A stretch of 20,828 nucleotides of DNA, taken from assembly GCA_052139695.1 (NCBI GenBank), contig JBKQWF010000289.1, positions 1 through 20,828 of the forward strand, given 5' to 3'. Positions 1 through 7,701 of the stretch are shown one piece after another; position 1 is the first letter of the stretch, and every line of letters begins with the position of its first letter. This DNA is from PLGF01 sp052139695 (lineage in GTDB: Bacteria > Verrucomicrobiota > Verrucomicrobiia > Limisphaerales > Palsa-1400). The translations under genes were made by a program, and so were the position numbers. The notes under the pieces were generated by a model, which was not told the origin of the DNA, did no database searches, and saw nothing but the letters and a program-made list of their open reading frames with translations.

Positions 1-125
1 GAAGTGACGCCGCCATGCCCCAGGCTTCGGGCTTCCGCAGCCGCCCACCACCTGAGCCGAGCTTCATCGAAGCATTCCTTCAACGCGGCGTATTTCTCGC
101 GCAACCTCTTCATATCGATCAACAT
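1..125 (-). CDS. ISAzo13-like transposase, N-terminal fragment (runs off window)
   Basis: Reading the minus strand from the ATG at 125 gives an open frame to the window edge, about 41 residues. It contains LREKYAALKECFDEARLRWW followed by AAAEARSLGHGGV. The pattern of a KYxAL helix, then a W-AAAEAxxLGxGG segment, is what I recall for the start of ISAzo13-family transposases, where a helix-turn-helix and later a DDE catalytic domain follow. Those later parts are outside the window, so catalytic residues cannot be checked. A second possible start is the ATG at 113. No clear Shine-Dalgarno sequence precedes either. The role would be cut-and-paste transposition of the element that interrupts the neighbouring integrase relic. 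Confidence 0.65.
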   Translation of the reverse strand, partial: MLIDMKRLREKYAALKECFDEARLRWWAAAEARSLGHGGVT

Positions 126-178
126 GCGACTAGCATAGCACAAGCGGACAATATGTGACAGTTATTTTTGCGCGGCTC
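1..178 (-). mobile_element. End of an ISAzo13-like insertion sequence (cut by window edge)
   Basis: The minus strand carries the first codons of a transposase starting at 125, and the element continues past base 1. Its outer end is inferred, not proven: the plus-strand integrase relic becomes readable only from about base 184, with a TAG just before it at 181-183. The element end therefore most likely lies between about 170 and 183, near the bases ggctcctta. The other end and any target duplication are outside the window. Confidence 0.5.
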
Positions 179-183
179 CTTAG

Positions 184-285
184 GCGAGGATTTGGGTTGG
201 ACTACCCCGCTTGACCCAGCACGACCTCCGCCACCTGTTAACGGTTTGGGCGATCGAGGCTGGCGTGGATATTCCCACCGTCGCA
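184..285 (+). pseudogene. Tyrosine recombinase (phage-type integrase) relic
   Basis: The plus strand encodes GLPRLTQHDLRHLLTVWAIE followed by AGVDIPTVA. This is the HxLRH box of tyrosine recombinases (integrase or XerC/D-like), with the usual helix after it. The frame is closed by TAG at 181-183 on the left. On the right the expected WLGH motif and catalytic tyrosine do not appear in any frame, so only about 34 codons survive. The remnant lies between the insertion-sequence end and the 3' end of the convergent dinG gene. It is best read as a dead integrase truncated by the insertion sequence on one side and by an older deletion on the other. The N-terminal part might lie beyond the insertion sequence. 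Confidence 0.6.
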
Positions 286-324
286 GCTTGTCCAAGGTAT
301 GGGCAAGTCCTGGAAGATTCAAGC

Positions 325-2433
325 TCACACAATCTCCACCGGGCAATTGGGAGCGGAAGCAAGAAATACCTTTCCGTAGCGTTTGGTCAGGATGCGGTTG
401 TCCAGCACCACGACAATTCCCGTGTCACTTTTTTGCCGGATTAATCGCCCGACGCCTTGCCGGAATTTTAAGACTGCTTCCGGCAGCGAGAATTCCGTAA
501 AAGCGTTGCCGCCGCGCGCCTCGATTGCCTCAATGCGCGCCTCAATCAGCGGATGGTCCGGCACGGCAAAGGGCAGACGCGTGATGATGACGTTGGAAAG
601 GCTTTCGCCCGGCACATCGACTCCCTGCCAAAAGCTGTCTGTGCCGAAAAGGACCGAACGGACATCGTTTTTAAACTTCTCCAGCATGAGGGAACGCGGC
701 GTGCCGGTGTTTTGCACAAAGCACTCCACTCCCAGCTTGTCGAAAAACTCTTCCATTTGCCCGGCGACCTCGAGCATCAGTTTAACATTGGTGAACAGAA
801 CAAAAGCCTTGCCGTCGGTCATGGTGACAAAATGCTCAATCCAACGCACCAGGCTGCTTTGGTAACCGGCCTCGCGCGGGTCGGGCATTTTTCCCACGAC
901 ATAGAGCTTCATCTGCCGCTCGTAATCGAAAGGCGAACCGGCTTGCAACATGCGGGCCTTTTCTCCGCCGACCTGGCGGGCAAAGTAGGAAAGGGGAGCA
1001 ACCCTGGGCTCCGCTTCGCCTGCTTTTGGTGCATTCTTTGGTGGGAGGGCCTCGCGGGGTTCGTCCATTTTCACCGCCATCGTGGCGCTTGTCATGACGA
1101 TGGACGTCTCCGATTCGAATAATCGGGCGCGGAGATAAGCCGCCACGTTGATCGGCGCGGCGTTTAACGCCAAATGACGCTGCGTCTTGCCAGTTCGCTC
1201 GACCCAGTACACGTGGTCCTTGGCCTGCTGGCCCAGGAAAATGGCGATTTCCTCCCGCAATTCCGCCAGGCGGCGATTGCACTCCGCCAACTCCTGCGCC
1301 GTGTCTTTGTCATCGACCGTTTTGATCAGGGCGCTCACTTCTTCGCGCACCCGGTCAAGCGGCAGGGTCAAGGTATCCGGGACCAGGTCGCAATGGCGGA
1401 TGCGCAAGACGTTCCATCTCCGCGCGGCGCCGCGCGGTTCCCGGCGTTGGGCCAGTTCGTCGCACACCGCCTCGGCGGCGGCAAAAAAATTTTCCGTCTC
1501 CTTTAACGCTTCCTCCACCACCTGCTCACGTCCGCGGCGCAAAACCGCCAGCAGCCCTTTGCGGATTTTGGGGTTCCAGAGGCGGAGCAATCCGTAGCGG
1601 ATCTGCGCGCTGGAAACGCTCAGGCCGATGTGCCCGGAAGCGACCCGTTCCACCGTGTGCGCCTCGTCAAAAACCACAAAGTCATTCTTGAATAACACTC
1701 CGCCGGCCGCTTCCTCCTCGCGCAGACCTAATTGTGTGAACAAAAGAGTGTGGTTGAGCACCAGCACGTCGGCGCCCAGCATGTGGCTGCGGGCCTGTTG
1801 AAAAAAACACGGCGTGCCGCCATCCTTCACAAAATCCGAGTGCCGTCCGCACGATTTCGGGCTGCACAAACCTCTTTCGGAGCACACTTGCAGCCAGACC
1901 CGCGGATCAGGCTCGATTTCAAAATCCGACAAGCTCCCTTCCTCCGTTTTCAAGGACCATTCGTAAATACGTTCCAGTTCCTGCTGGCCCGTGGTGTCAA
2001 AAAGTTGCTGGCCTTGTTGCCGAACTTTCCACAGGCGGCGGGTGCAAAGGTAATTCTGCCTGCCTTTCAACATGGAATATTTGAACTCGACCGGCAGGAC
2101 TTGCTTGAGCATCGGCAGGTCTTTTTGAATCAATTGTTCCTGCAAATTGATGGTGTGGGTGGAGATGACCGCCTTTTTATTCCGCGCCACGGCGTAAAAA
2201 ATCGCGGGGATCAAATAAGCCAGGCTCTTGCCCACGCCGGTGCCGGCTTCCACGATCAAATGCTGCTTCTCTTCCAGCGCGCGCGCCACCGCCACGGCCA
2301 TTTGCTGCTGTTGCGGACGGTATTCAAAATTGGGGGATTTGGACAGACGCCCGGACGGCGAGAACATTTCCTCGACTTGCGCCACGAGGCTGGCCGGGCT
2401 CCCGGCGGGCTGAACATCGACCAGGCTGATCAT
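325..2433 (-). CDS. dinG: DinG/XPD-type ATP-dependent DNA helicase
   Basis: A superfamily 2 helicase of 702 residues that unwinds DNA 5'-3' in repair and clears R-loops and replication obstacles; this role is known for the family and inferred here. The Walker A motif (EAGTGVGKS) lies at residues 62-70 and the DEAH box (FDEAH) at 255-259. Cysteines at 130, 184, 190, 195 and 209 fall between them, where DinG/XPD proteins bind a 4Fe-4S cluster. The C-terminal motif GRLIR, in FRQGVGRLIRQ, is the usual motif VI. The ATG at 2433 gives the expected N-terminus, but no strong Shine-Dalgarno sequence is visible. It lies 8 bp after the stop of the upstream beta-helix gene, so co-transcription is likely. 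DinG paralogues with an N-terminal exonuclease exist; this one has no such domain. Confidence 0.9.
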   Translation of the reverse strand: MISLVDVQPAGSPASLVAQVEEMFSPSGRLSKSPNFEYRPQQQQMAVAVARALEEKQHLIVEAGTGVGKSLAYLIPAIFYAVARNKKAVISTHTINLQEQLIQKDLPMLKQVLPVEFKYSMLKGRQNYLCTRRLWKVRQQGQQLFDTTGQQELERIYEWSLKTEEGSLSDFEIEPDPRVWLQVCSERGLCSPKSCGRHSDFVKDGGTPCFFQQARSHMLGADVLVLNHTLLFTQLGLREEEAAGGVLFKNDFVVFDEAHTVERVASGHIGLSVSSAQIRYGLLRLWNPKIRKGLLAVLRRGREQVVEEALKETENFFAAAEAVCDELAQRREPRGAARRWNVLRIRHCDLVPDTLTLPLDRVREEVSALIKTVDDKDTAQELAECNRRLAELREEIAIFLGQQAKDHVYWVERTGKTQRHLALNAAPINVAAYLRARLFESETSIVMTSATMAVKMDEPREALPPKNAPKAGEAEPRVAPLSYFARQVGGEKARMLQAGSPFDYERQMKLYVVGKMPDPREAGYQSSLVRWIEHFVTMTDGKAFVLFTNVKLMLEVAGQMEEFFDKLGVECFVQNTGTPRSLMLEKFKNDVRSVLFGTDSFWQGVDVPGESLSNVIITRLPFAVPDHPLIEARIEAIEARGGNAFTEFSLPEAVLKFRQGVGRLIRQKSDTGIVVVLDNRILTKRYGKVFLASAPNCPVEIV

Positions 2434-2441
2434 GTGGACGG

Positions 2442-3128
2442 CTATTCGCTACGCAACCGCCGCGGCACGACCTTCAGCGCTGCTTTGTTCTTGACGATCA
2501 TTTGCTCCGGCAAAATGCCCCGCCAGGCCACGTTGGCGTAAATGACCGAGGCCCGCCCGATGATGCTGCCGGGGCTGAGGACGGCGTTGCAGCCGATTTC
2601 GCAGCCGTCGCCCAGCAACGCGCCGAATTTGCGCAACCCGGTATCGAAAGGCTGCCCGTCGATCTCCACCATGATATTGCCCGGAAACACTTTAAAATTG
2701 GAAAGCTTCACCCCGGCGCCCAGATGCGCCTTGTAGCCGAGAATGGAGTCCCCAACGTAATTGAAGTGCGGCACCTGCGCGTTGTTAAAGAGCAGCGAGT
2801 TTTTGATCTCGCACGAATTTCCGACCACGCAATTGTCCCCAACAATGACCTGGCCGCGAATGTAAGCGTTATGGCGAATCTGGCAGTTTTTCCCGATAAT
2901 GGCCGGGCCTTTGATCATCGCCCCATCTTCGACCACGGTCCCTTCCCCGATAAAGACCTGCTGGCCAATGAAAGCCCGGCCTTCGCAGCGATTGCGCAAT
3001 TCCGGGTGGAGATGGGCGGCCAGATAGGGCGCGATTTTGCGCAACGCTTCCCAGGCAAATTGGCAGCCTTCAAAGACGGCCCCATGCCCGGTTTGCGTCA
3101 AGTCAAACAATTCATCCGCCTTGCACAT
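2442..3128 (-). CDS. Solo left-handed beta-helix (GlmU C-domain-like) acyltransferase or UDP-GlcNAc pyrophosphorylase-related protein
   Basis: About 228 residues. After a short alpha-helical start (CKADELFDLTQTGHGAVFEG) there is a long run of hexapeptide repeats (for example VIVGDNCVVGNSCEI), the signature of a left-handed beta-helix. The segment with HFNYVGDSILG then GAGVKLSNFK resembles the acetyltransferase half of GlmU, but the N-terminal uridylyltransferase domain is absent. The substrate is unknown; transfer of an acetyl or acyl group to a sugar nucleotide is inferred. The frame is open up to 3464, but that extension lies inside the clearly coding cca gene and looks like shadow sequence. 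The ATG at 3128 fits the family start MxxxDLFDL; the ATG at 3164 is the alternative, and neither has a good Shine-Dalgarno sequence. Confidence 0.75.
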   Translation of the reverse strand: MCKADELFDLTQTGHGAVFEGCQFAWEALRKIAPYLAAHLHPELRNRCEGRAFIGQQVFIGEGTVVEDGAMIKGPAIIGKNCQIRHNAYIRGQVIVGDNCVVGNSCEIKNSLLFNNAQVPHFNYVGDSILGYKAHLGAGVKLSNFKVFPGNIMVEIDGQPFDTGLRKFGALLGDGCEIGCNAVLSPGSIIGRASVIYANVAWRGILPEQMIVKNKAALKVVPRRLRSE

Positions 3129-3225
3129 CGAGAGACAAGATAGCTCCGCCCGCGTCTCCTTCATAGCCAAAACTGGCCAGTGAGCCTGCAAGCCGCAAGG
3201 GTTCCATCTCTTCGATTCAACGCTT

Positions 3226-4668
3226 TCAGAGTTGAATCTTTCGTTCAGCGCGATCCTGAAAATGAGCCCTTGCCCCGGCTGGAAAATCGAAGTCTTCCCG
3301 AGCAAGCAGCCAGGCGAAGGCCCCTGGCAGATCGTTGAATGTCCCTTCCAATTGGGCTTCGTAGGCCTGGCGCAGGATGGCGGTGAAGTTCCTGGCGGGA
3401 GGCAAGCCCGCTTCGACCAGGTGGCGGCCCATAAGAATCGGCGGCGGCGGCTTCGTGCGCACATTCAATTCGCGCGACCGAGCCAGGAGCATTTTGACAT
3501 TTTCCGGCTCCAGGGGCGGGCGGGGCGGGCGGCCCATGCTGTCGGCCGTCATGATGAGGCAAAGGCCTTCGATGGTTTCCGGCGCCAAACGCCGGGCCAA
3601 GCGCCGAACCGCGCGATCGGTCATGGTGCTGAGATGAAATAAATGGTTGCGCACCAGGGGCGCGACCCGTTCGACGACCGATGCCGGCGCGTGGAGGCGC
3701 TCCAGAAAAGCCTTCGCCAATTCCGCGCCCGCCTCGTCATGGCCTGGCGAAACGATCCGCGGGACGCCGTCTTTGAGGGCGGTTTGCGTGGCGCCCGGTT
3801 TTCCAAAATCATGCGCCAACCCGGCCAGCATATAGACGCGCCGGGAAGCTTCGTCCGCCGCTTGCCAGGACGGCAGGCTCGCCAACGCATCGCAAACATG
3901 GCAGGTATGCGTGAAGACGTCGCCTTCGGGATGCCACGCCGGCTCCTGCGGGACGCCGATCATGGCTTGGATTTCCGGACAGTGCTCGATCCACCCGGTT
4001 TCCACCAAGAACCTCAAGCCCATGGAGGGACGCCCGCCCTGCTGCGCCCATTTGAACCACTCTTCCCGCACCCGCTCCACCGCCAGTTCGGGGTGGGTGT
4101 TTTTTATTTGACGCGCCAGCGCGGCGGTTTCCGGCGCGGCGCGCAGGTTGAACCGCCCCGCGAACTGCATGCCCCGCCAGACCCGCAGCGGGTCCTCCAC
4201 AAAAGCCGGGCCGACGTGGCGCAATATGCCCTGGCGCAAATCCTCCCGCCCGCCGAAAAAATCCAGCACCTGGCGGGCGCGGGGATCGAACATGAGGGCA
4301 TTCATCGTGAAATCCCGCCGCGCGGCGGCCTGGCGCGGGGTGATGGCGGGATCGAACTCAATGTCGAAGCCCTTGTGGCCGGGCGCCACCTTGGAATCCT
4401 TGCGCGGCACCGTAAAATCGAACCGCAAGCCGCTGCCGGTCGTTAATTTGACAACTCCGAAGGAACGGCCCACCAGGTCCGTTTTTCCCCAGCGATCCAG
4501 CGCCTGGCGGAGCTGATCGTAATCCAGGCCGAAGACCTCGAGATCGAAATCGCGGCCCAGCGGGCGGCCCAGCAGCGCGTCGCGCACGCAGCCGCCGACG
4601 AGGTAGGAGCGGCGCAATTCCGGCGTGTCGCGGAGAATCCTTTCCAGCTCTGGCGGCGTGAAAACCAT
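3226..4668 (-). CDS. cca: CCA tRNA nucleotidyltransferase / polynucleotide adenylyltransferase with HD domain
   Basis: A 480-residue class II nucleotidyltransferase that adds or repairs the 3' CCA end of tRNAs. The catalytic head has LVGGCVRDALLG at 23-34, with the metal-binding pair D40 and D42 in GRDFDLEV. RRDFTMNALMFD (118-129) and EDPLRVWRGMQFAGRF (158-173) are the conserved tRNA/nucleotide-binding motifs. A C-terminal HD phosphohydrolase domain follows, with H254, H286-D287, H310 and D376, as in E. coli Cca, where it carries phosphatase and phosphodiesterase activity. Whether this enzyme adds C and A or only one of them cannot be told from sequence alone. The ATG at 4668 starts just upstream of the family fold. 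A 97-bp gap separates its stop from the next gene of the block. Confidence 0.9.
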   Translation of the reverse strand: MVFTPPELERILRDTPELRRSYLVGGCVRDALLGRPLGRDFDLEVFGLDYDQLRQALDRWGKTDLVGRSFGVVKLTTGSGLRFDFTVPRKDSKVAPGHKGFDIEFDPAITPRQAAARRDFTMNALMFDPRARQVLDFFGGREDLRQGILRHVGPAFVEDPLRVWRGMQFAGRFNLRAAPETAALARQIKNTHPELAVERVREEWFKWAQQGGRPSMGLRFLVETGWIEHCPEIQAMIGVPQEPAWHPEGDVFTHTCHVCDALASLPSWQAADEASRRVYMLAGLAHDFGKPGATQTALKDGVPRIVSPGHDEAGAELAKAFLERLHAPASVVERVAPLVRNHLFHLSTMTDRAVRRLARRLAPETIEGLCLIMTADSMGRPPRPPLEPENVKMLLARSRELNVRTKPPPPILMGRHLVEAGLPPARNFTAILRQAYEAQLEGTFNDLPGAFAWLLAREDFDFPAGARAHFQDRAERKIQL

Positions 4669-4712
4669 TTGGACAAGTCAGTGTGCTGTTACAGAAATGA
4701 CTTTACAACGAA

Positions 4713-4773
4713 CCCCTCTCCCTGCCCTCTCCCCGCCAAGCGGGGAGAGGGTAGCCGCAGGCCGGGAGAGGGG
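4713..4773. repeat. Nested inverted repeat (two concentric hairpins)
   Basis: The outer arms cccctctccc (4713-4722) and gggagagggg (4764-4773) are perfect complements. The inner arms ccctctccccg (4725-4735) and cggggagaggg (4741-4751) are also perfect and close on a very short loop. This C/T-rich type of palindrome is common as a dispersed intergenic repeat in GC-rich genomes. It lies in the 140-bp spacer between cca and the DUF4129 gene. It might end transcription or stabilise message ends, but there is no U-tract to call it a classic terminator. Confidence 0.7.
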
Positions 4774-4808
4774 ATTGTTTAAAGGTTTCATGGAAACACC
4801 ACGTTCGC

Positions 4809-6374
4809 TTACTTCCAGGTGAGGCGGCGCCAGATTTCCTTGAGCGGCTCCAAATCGCAAGGGGCGGGCAAATGGTGGCCGTAAGCGGCGTGGGCATAGA
4901 GAAAGGAAAGGTGCCGCAGGGGCGCGGCCATTTCCGGCAGGGGGGCGGCCATGGTCTCGCAGAATTCGCGCGCGGTTTGCTGCGGCTTCACCTCCACCCC
5001 GTGCTCGCCGGCCCAGGCCCGCAGCGCGTCGTATGTGTAAATTATAATTTCTCCCGGCGGCATGGCGTATTCCTTCCCGGTGAAAAACGGGTTCTTGAAA
5101 GCGGCCAGCGGCCGGCGGAGCCGGGGGGCCCATTCAGGGGCGGACGGGCGGACAGGTTTCCGCGGGACCAAGTCCAGCAAGCGCCGGAAGAAATCGAGCA
5201 GGCCACGCCAGCCGGAGCGGAAAATCTCCGCCAGCAAATGGCGGCACCGAATCAGCCACCAGCCCGCCAGCAGCGCGGCGGCGATCAGCGCCAGGGTTCG
5301 CAGAAAAACATACGCGCTCGCCGCTTGGTTACCCAGGGCGGCCGCGCTTTCGGCGGAAACAGGAGACCCCTTGCCGCCATTCTGGGGGGACGGACCGTTA
5401 TCGCCATTTTGGCCTGGTGTTTTCTCCTGCTCGGTTGCGGAGCCGGGCTGGCCGCCACCCTCATTTTTGGAATTCCCACTGTCCTTGCCGGCGCGCCCCG
5501 GTCCCTGGCCGTGAGGATTGCTCCGCGTGGCGCATTGGCTGGCCCGGCGCAATTGGCCGTCCACCTTCACCCGCAATTCGCCCCACGCCGCCGCCGCGCC
5601 CGGCCGCGGCAAGAAAAGTGCCGCCACCAAAACCGCAGCCGCCACGCCTCCGCCGAATTTGATCCAGGCCAGGGCAATGATGCCCGGCATCTTCAAATAG
5701 CGCTGGCGCAAATAGCGGCGCAGGCCGAGAAAGCTGGTGGTCATGAGCAGGCCCAGCGCGGCGGCCAGATAAAGAAAAAGAAGCTCCAGCCCGGCGCGGC
5801 GCGGGGCACTCTGCCCCGCGGGCAGCAGGACTTGTCCGAGGCCAAAAAGCGGCAGCGCCGCCAGAGAGAACCACACCACCGACCGTCCCGGCGCGCTGGA
5901 AGCCTTGCGGCGGCGTTTCGGCTTGTTCGGCTGCTTTAGTTTGCCGGTTGGGGCGGGAGCGGGAGCCTCGCGCGGCGCGCTTTGCAGCAAACCCTGCCCG
6001 CAAGAGTCTTCGTCCTCGTCAATGAGCGTGCAGTCCCACACCAGCTTGTTGGCGCAATACCAGACCACCGCCAGCAGGAGAATCCCCAGCAAATACGCGG
6101 GATGGGTGCGGACGAGATAAATCCACACGGCCAAGGCCAGCGCCATTCCGAAAAAAGCGGCGTGCTCCGGCGATTCCTCGATAGCAATGCGCGAGACCAG
6201 CACTATGGCCATGACAAACCAAAACATGACATACCGCACGCCACCCGCGTCGTCGCCGCGGTAAAAGATCTCGATCAAGAAGAAGCCGAGACTTCCCACC
6301 AGCACCATGATGAGCACGGGGCTGAGCGCCATCACCATGTAATCCTCCACCGTTTTTTGCGGTTTTCCGGCCAT
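4809..6374 (-). CDS. Multi-spanning membrane protein with C-terminal DUF4129 domain
   Basis: 521 residues. Hydrophobic segments near 15-38, 47-65, 72-89, 92-108, 166-187, 196-216, 231-256 and 353-376 predict about eight membrane spans. Residues 281-345 are a low-complexity Gly/Asn/Gln/Lys linker. The end (about 443-520, with YTYDALRAWAGEHGVEVKPQ and TAREFCETM) matches DUF4129, a domain usually fused to or encoded beside membrane transglutaminase-like proteins in MoxR/DUF58 operons. No transglutaminase Cys-His-Asp domain is visible here. The start codon is separated by 1 bp from the stop of the DUF58 gene, so it is translated from the same message. The job is unknown; an envelope or secretion-related role with the MoxR ATPase is inferred. 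Confidence 0.75.
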   Translation of the reverse strand: MAGKPQKTVEDYMVMALSPVLIMVLVGSLGFFLIEIFYRGDDAGGVRYVMFWFVMAIVLVSRIAIEESPEHAAFFGMALALAVWIYLVRTHPAYLLGILLLAVVWYCANKLVWDCTLIDEDEDSCGQGLLQSAPREAPAPAPTGKLKQPNKPKRRRKASSAPGRSVVWFSLAALPLFGLGQVLLPAGQSAPRRAGLELLFLYLAAALGLLMTTSFLGLRRYLRQRYLKMPGIIALAWIKFGGGVAAAVLVAALFLPRPGAAAAWGELRVKVDGQLRRASQCATRSNPHGQGPGRAGKDSGNSKNEGGGQPGSATEQEKTPGQNGDNGPSPQNGGKGSPVSAESAAALGNQAASAYVFLRTLALIAAALLAGWWLIRCRHLLAEIFRSGWRGLLDFFRRLLDLVPRKPVRPSAPEWAPRLRRPLAAFKNPFFTGKEYAMPPGEIIIYTYDALRAWAGEHGVEVKPQQTAREFCETMAAPLPEMAAPLRHLSFLYAHAAYGHHLPAPCDLEPLKEIWRRLTWK

Positions 6375-6375
6375 G

Positions 6376-7701
6376 TTACCTCACGAGGGCTTCCGTGCAG
6401 AGATTGGAGACGGCTTCTTCGCTATTGACGGCACGGCAGTCGATGCCTTGGGCGAGCAACATTTCCGCCCAATCCGGCGGTTTGGCCCAATCCGGCACGG
6501 GTTCGAGGTCAAAGGACACCACCAGGGCGGTAACAAGCAACCCGCGCCTCACCAGGTTTCCGAGCGCGGCGGCGATTTGCGGCGTGACGATTCCCAGCAC
6601 CGCCACCGCCGTGGTGTCGCGCGGAATGCGCGACTCGCATTCTTCCAGGCAGGCCGCGAAATCCAATCCGTCGCTGTGTTCCAGCCGCGCCAGGGTGCCG
6701 AGAATCCGGCTGAATTGGTTTTCCCCATTCCCAGCCTCAATGACGAGCGGACGGAGGCGCGTGTTCTTCTCCTGCACCGTGGCGCGCCGCTGCGCGTCCC
6801 GGCGCGTGAGGAATTCCGCCCTCCAGCCTTCCTCGCGGATGCGGTCGGCGGCGTCGCGCCCGTTGCTGGCAAAGGCGAGCTGGCGTCCCATGAGAAAAAC
6901 CGCGTTGGCCAGGGAAGCGACGGTCACGACCGCCAATTCCGCCGAGCCCACCGCGGCCGGTCCGGGAAAACTGTCCGCGTGAAAGTCAAGAAGAAGGGTT
7001 GCCCCGGCGACGCGCGAGCTTTCATAGACCCGGCTTTGCAATTGGCCCACCCGCGCGGTCGCGCGCCAATGAATGCGATTGAGCGGGTCGCCCTGCTGGA
7101 AGGGCCGGATGCCAGCCATGCGGGTCGGGTCTTCGAAGAGCCGATGCGCCAGGCGAATTTCGCCAATGGGCCGGCGCGAGCGAAGGTTGTAACCGGCCAG
7201 TGGCACCACTTTCGGCAGCACGAGCGCGAAATCCGGCTCGGTCAAAATGCGAAAACGACGGTGCAGGCCAAAGACATCTCCGGTTTCCGCCAATAACGGC
7301 CCCAGTTGGTAATAGCCGCGCCGAAGGAACTGGACGCGGTAGCTGAGGACCTTGATTTCGGCGGCGGCCAGGCGGGCCAGGGCCACGCGTCCGCTCTGGG
7401 CTTTGACGCGCGGGGGCGACTCTTTCAAAGCCGCGGCGGGCAGGGCGTCTTCCAGCAGGAGCCAAGGAATGGACCAGCCGCCGTTGTTTTGCACGGCCAC
7501 CTTGACCTCGACGATGCCGCCGATTTCAAAAACATCCTCGCTCCGAAACCGCCGGGCTTCGAGGCGCGCCGTCCAGACGCGAGTGAAAAAGCGGGTGAGC
7601 AAGAGCACTCCCAGCAGCACATACATGGCGTAGATCAACAGGCTGAGATGAAAGGCCAGCCCCGCGGCCAGCAACGCCAGCGTGCCAAAGATCCATTTCA
7701 T
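6376..7701 (-). CDS. DUF58 domain-containing membrane protein
   Basis: 441 residues. Two adjacent hydrophobic segments (about 5-20 and 22-38) anchor the N-terminus. The conserved DUF58 core GIRPFQQGDPLNRIHWRATA lies at 197-216, followed by a von Willebrand A-like strand (ATLLLDFHAD, 234-243) whose DxxxD-type site looks incomplete. DUF58 proteins are nearly always encoded next to a MoxR ATPase, and the pair is thought to act as a chaperone-like unit with metal-ion or envelope functions. The start ATG overlaps the stop of the moxR-like gene by 4 bp (7698-7701), which indicates translational coupling. The exact function is unknown. Confidence 0.85.
   Translation of the reverse strand: MKWIFGTLALLAAGLAFHLSLLIYAMYVLLGVLLLTRFFTRVWTARLEARRFRSEDVFEIGGIVEVKVAVQNNGGWSIPWLLLEDALPAAALKESPPRVKAQSGRVALARLAAAEIKVLSYRVQFLRRGYYQLGPLLAETGDVFGLHRRFRILTEPDFALVLPKVVPLAGYNLRSRRPIGEIRLAHRLFEDPTRMAGIRPFQQGDPLNRIHWRATARVGQLQSRVYESSRVAGATLLLDFHADSFPGPAAVGSAELAVVTVASLANAVFLMGRQLAFASNGRDAADRIREEGWRAEFLTRRDAQRRATVQEKNTRLRPLVIEAGNGENQFSRILGTLARLEHSDGLDFAACLEECESRIPRDTTAVAVLGIVTPQIAAALGNLVRRGLLVTALVVSFDLEPVPDWAKPPDWAEMLLAQGIDCRAVNSEEAVSNLCTEALVR

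Noticed and set aside
2442..3464. Full-length open frame for the beta-helix protein, 340 residues
   Set aside because: The first 100 residues overlap the strongly coding cca gene in another frame and look like shadow sequence. The family start is near 3128.
3643..4446. Plus-strand open frame opposite cca
   Set aside because: Low-complexity shadow of the nucleotidyltransferase, with Arg/Pro-rich composition and no start context.
4872..5939. Plus-strand open frame opposite the DUF4129 gene
   Set aside because: Arg/Ala/Gly-rich shadow sequence opposite a clear membrane protein.
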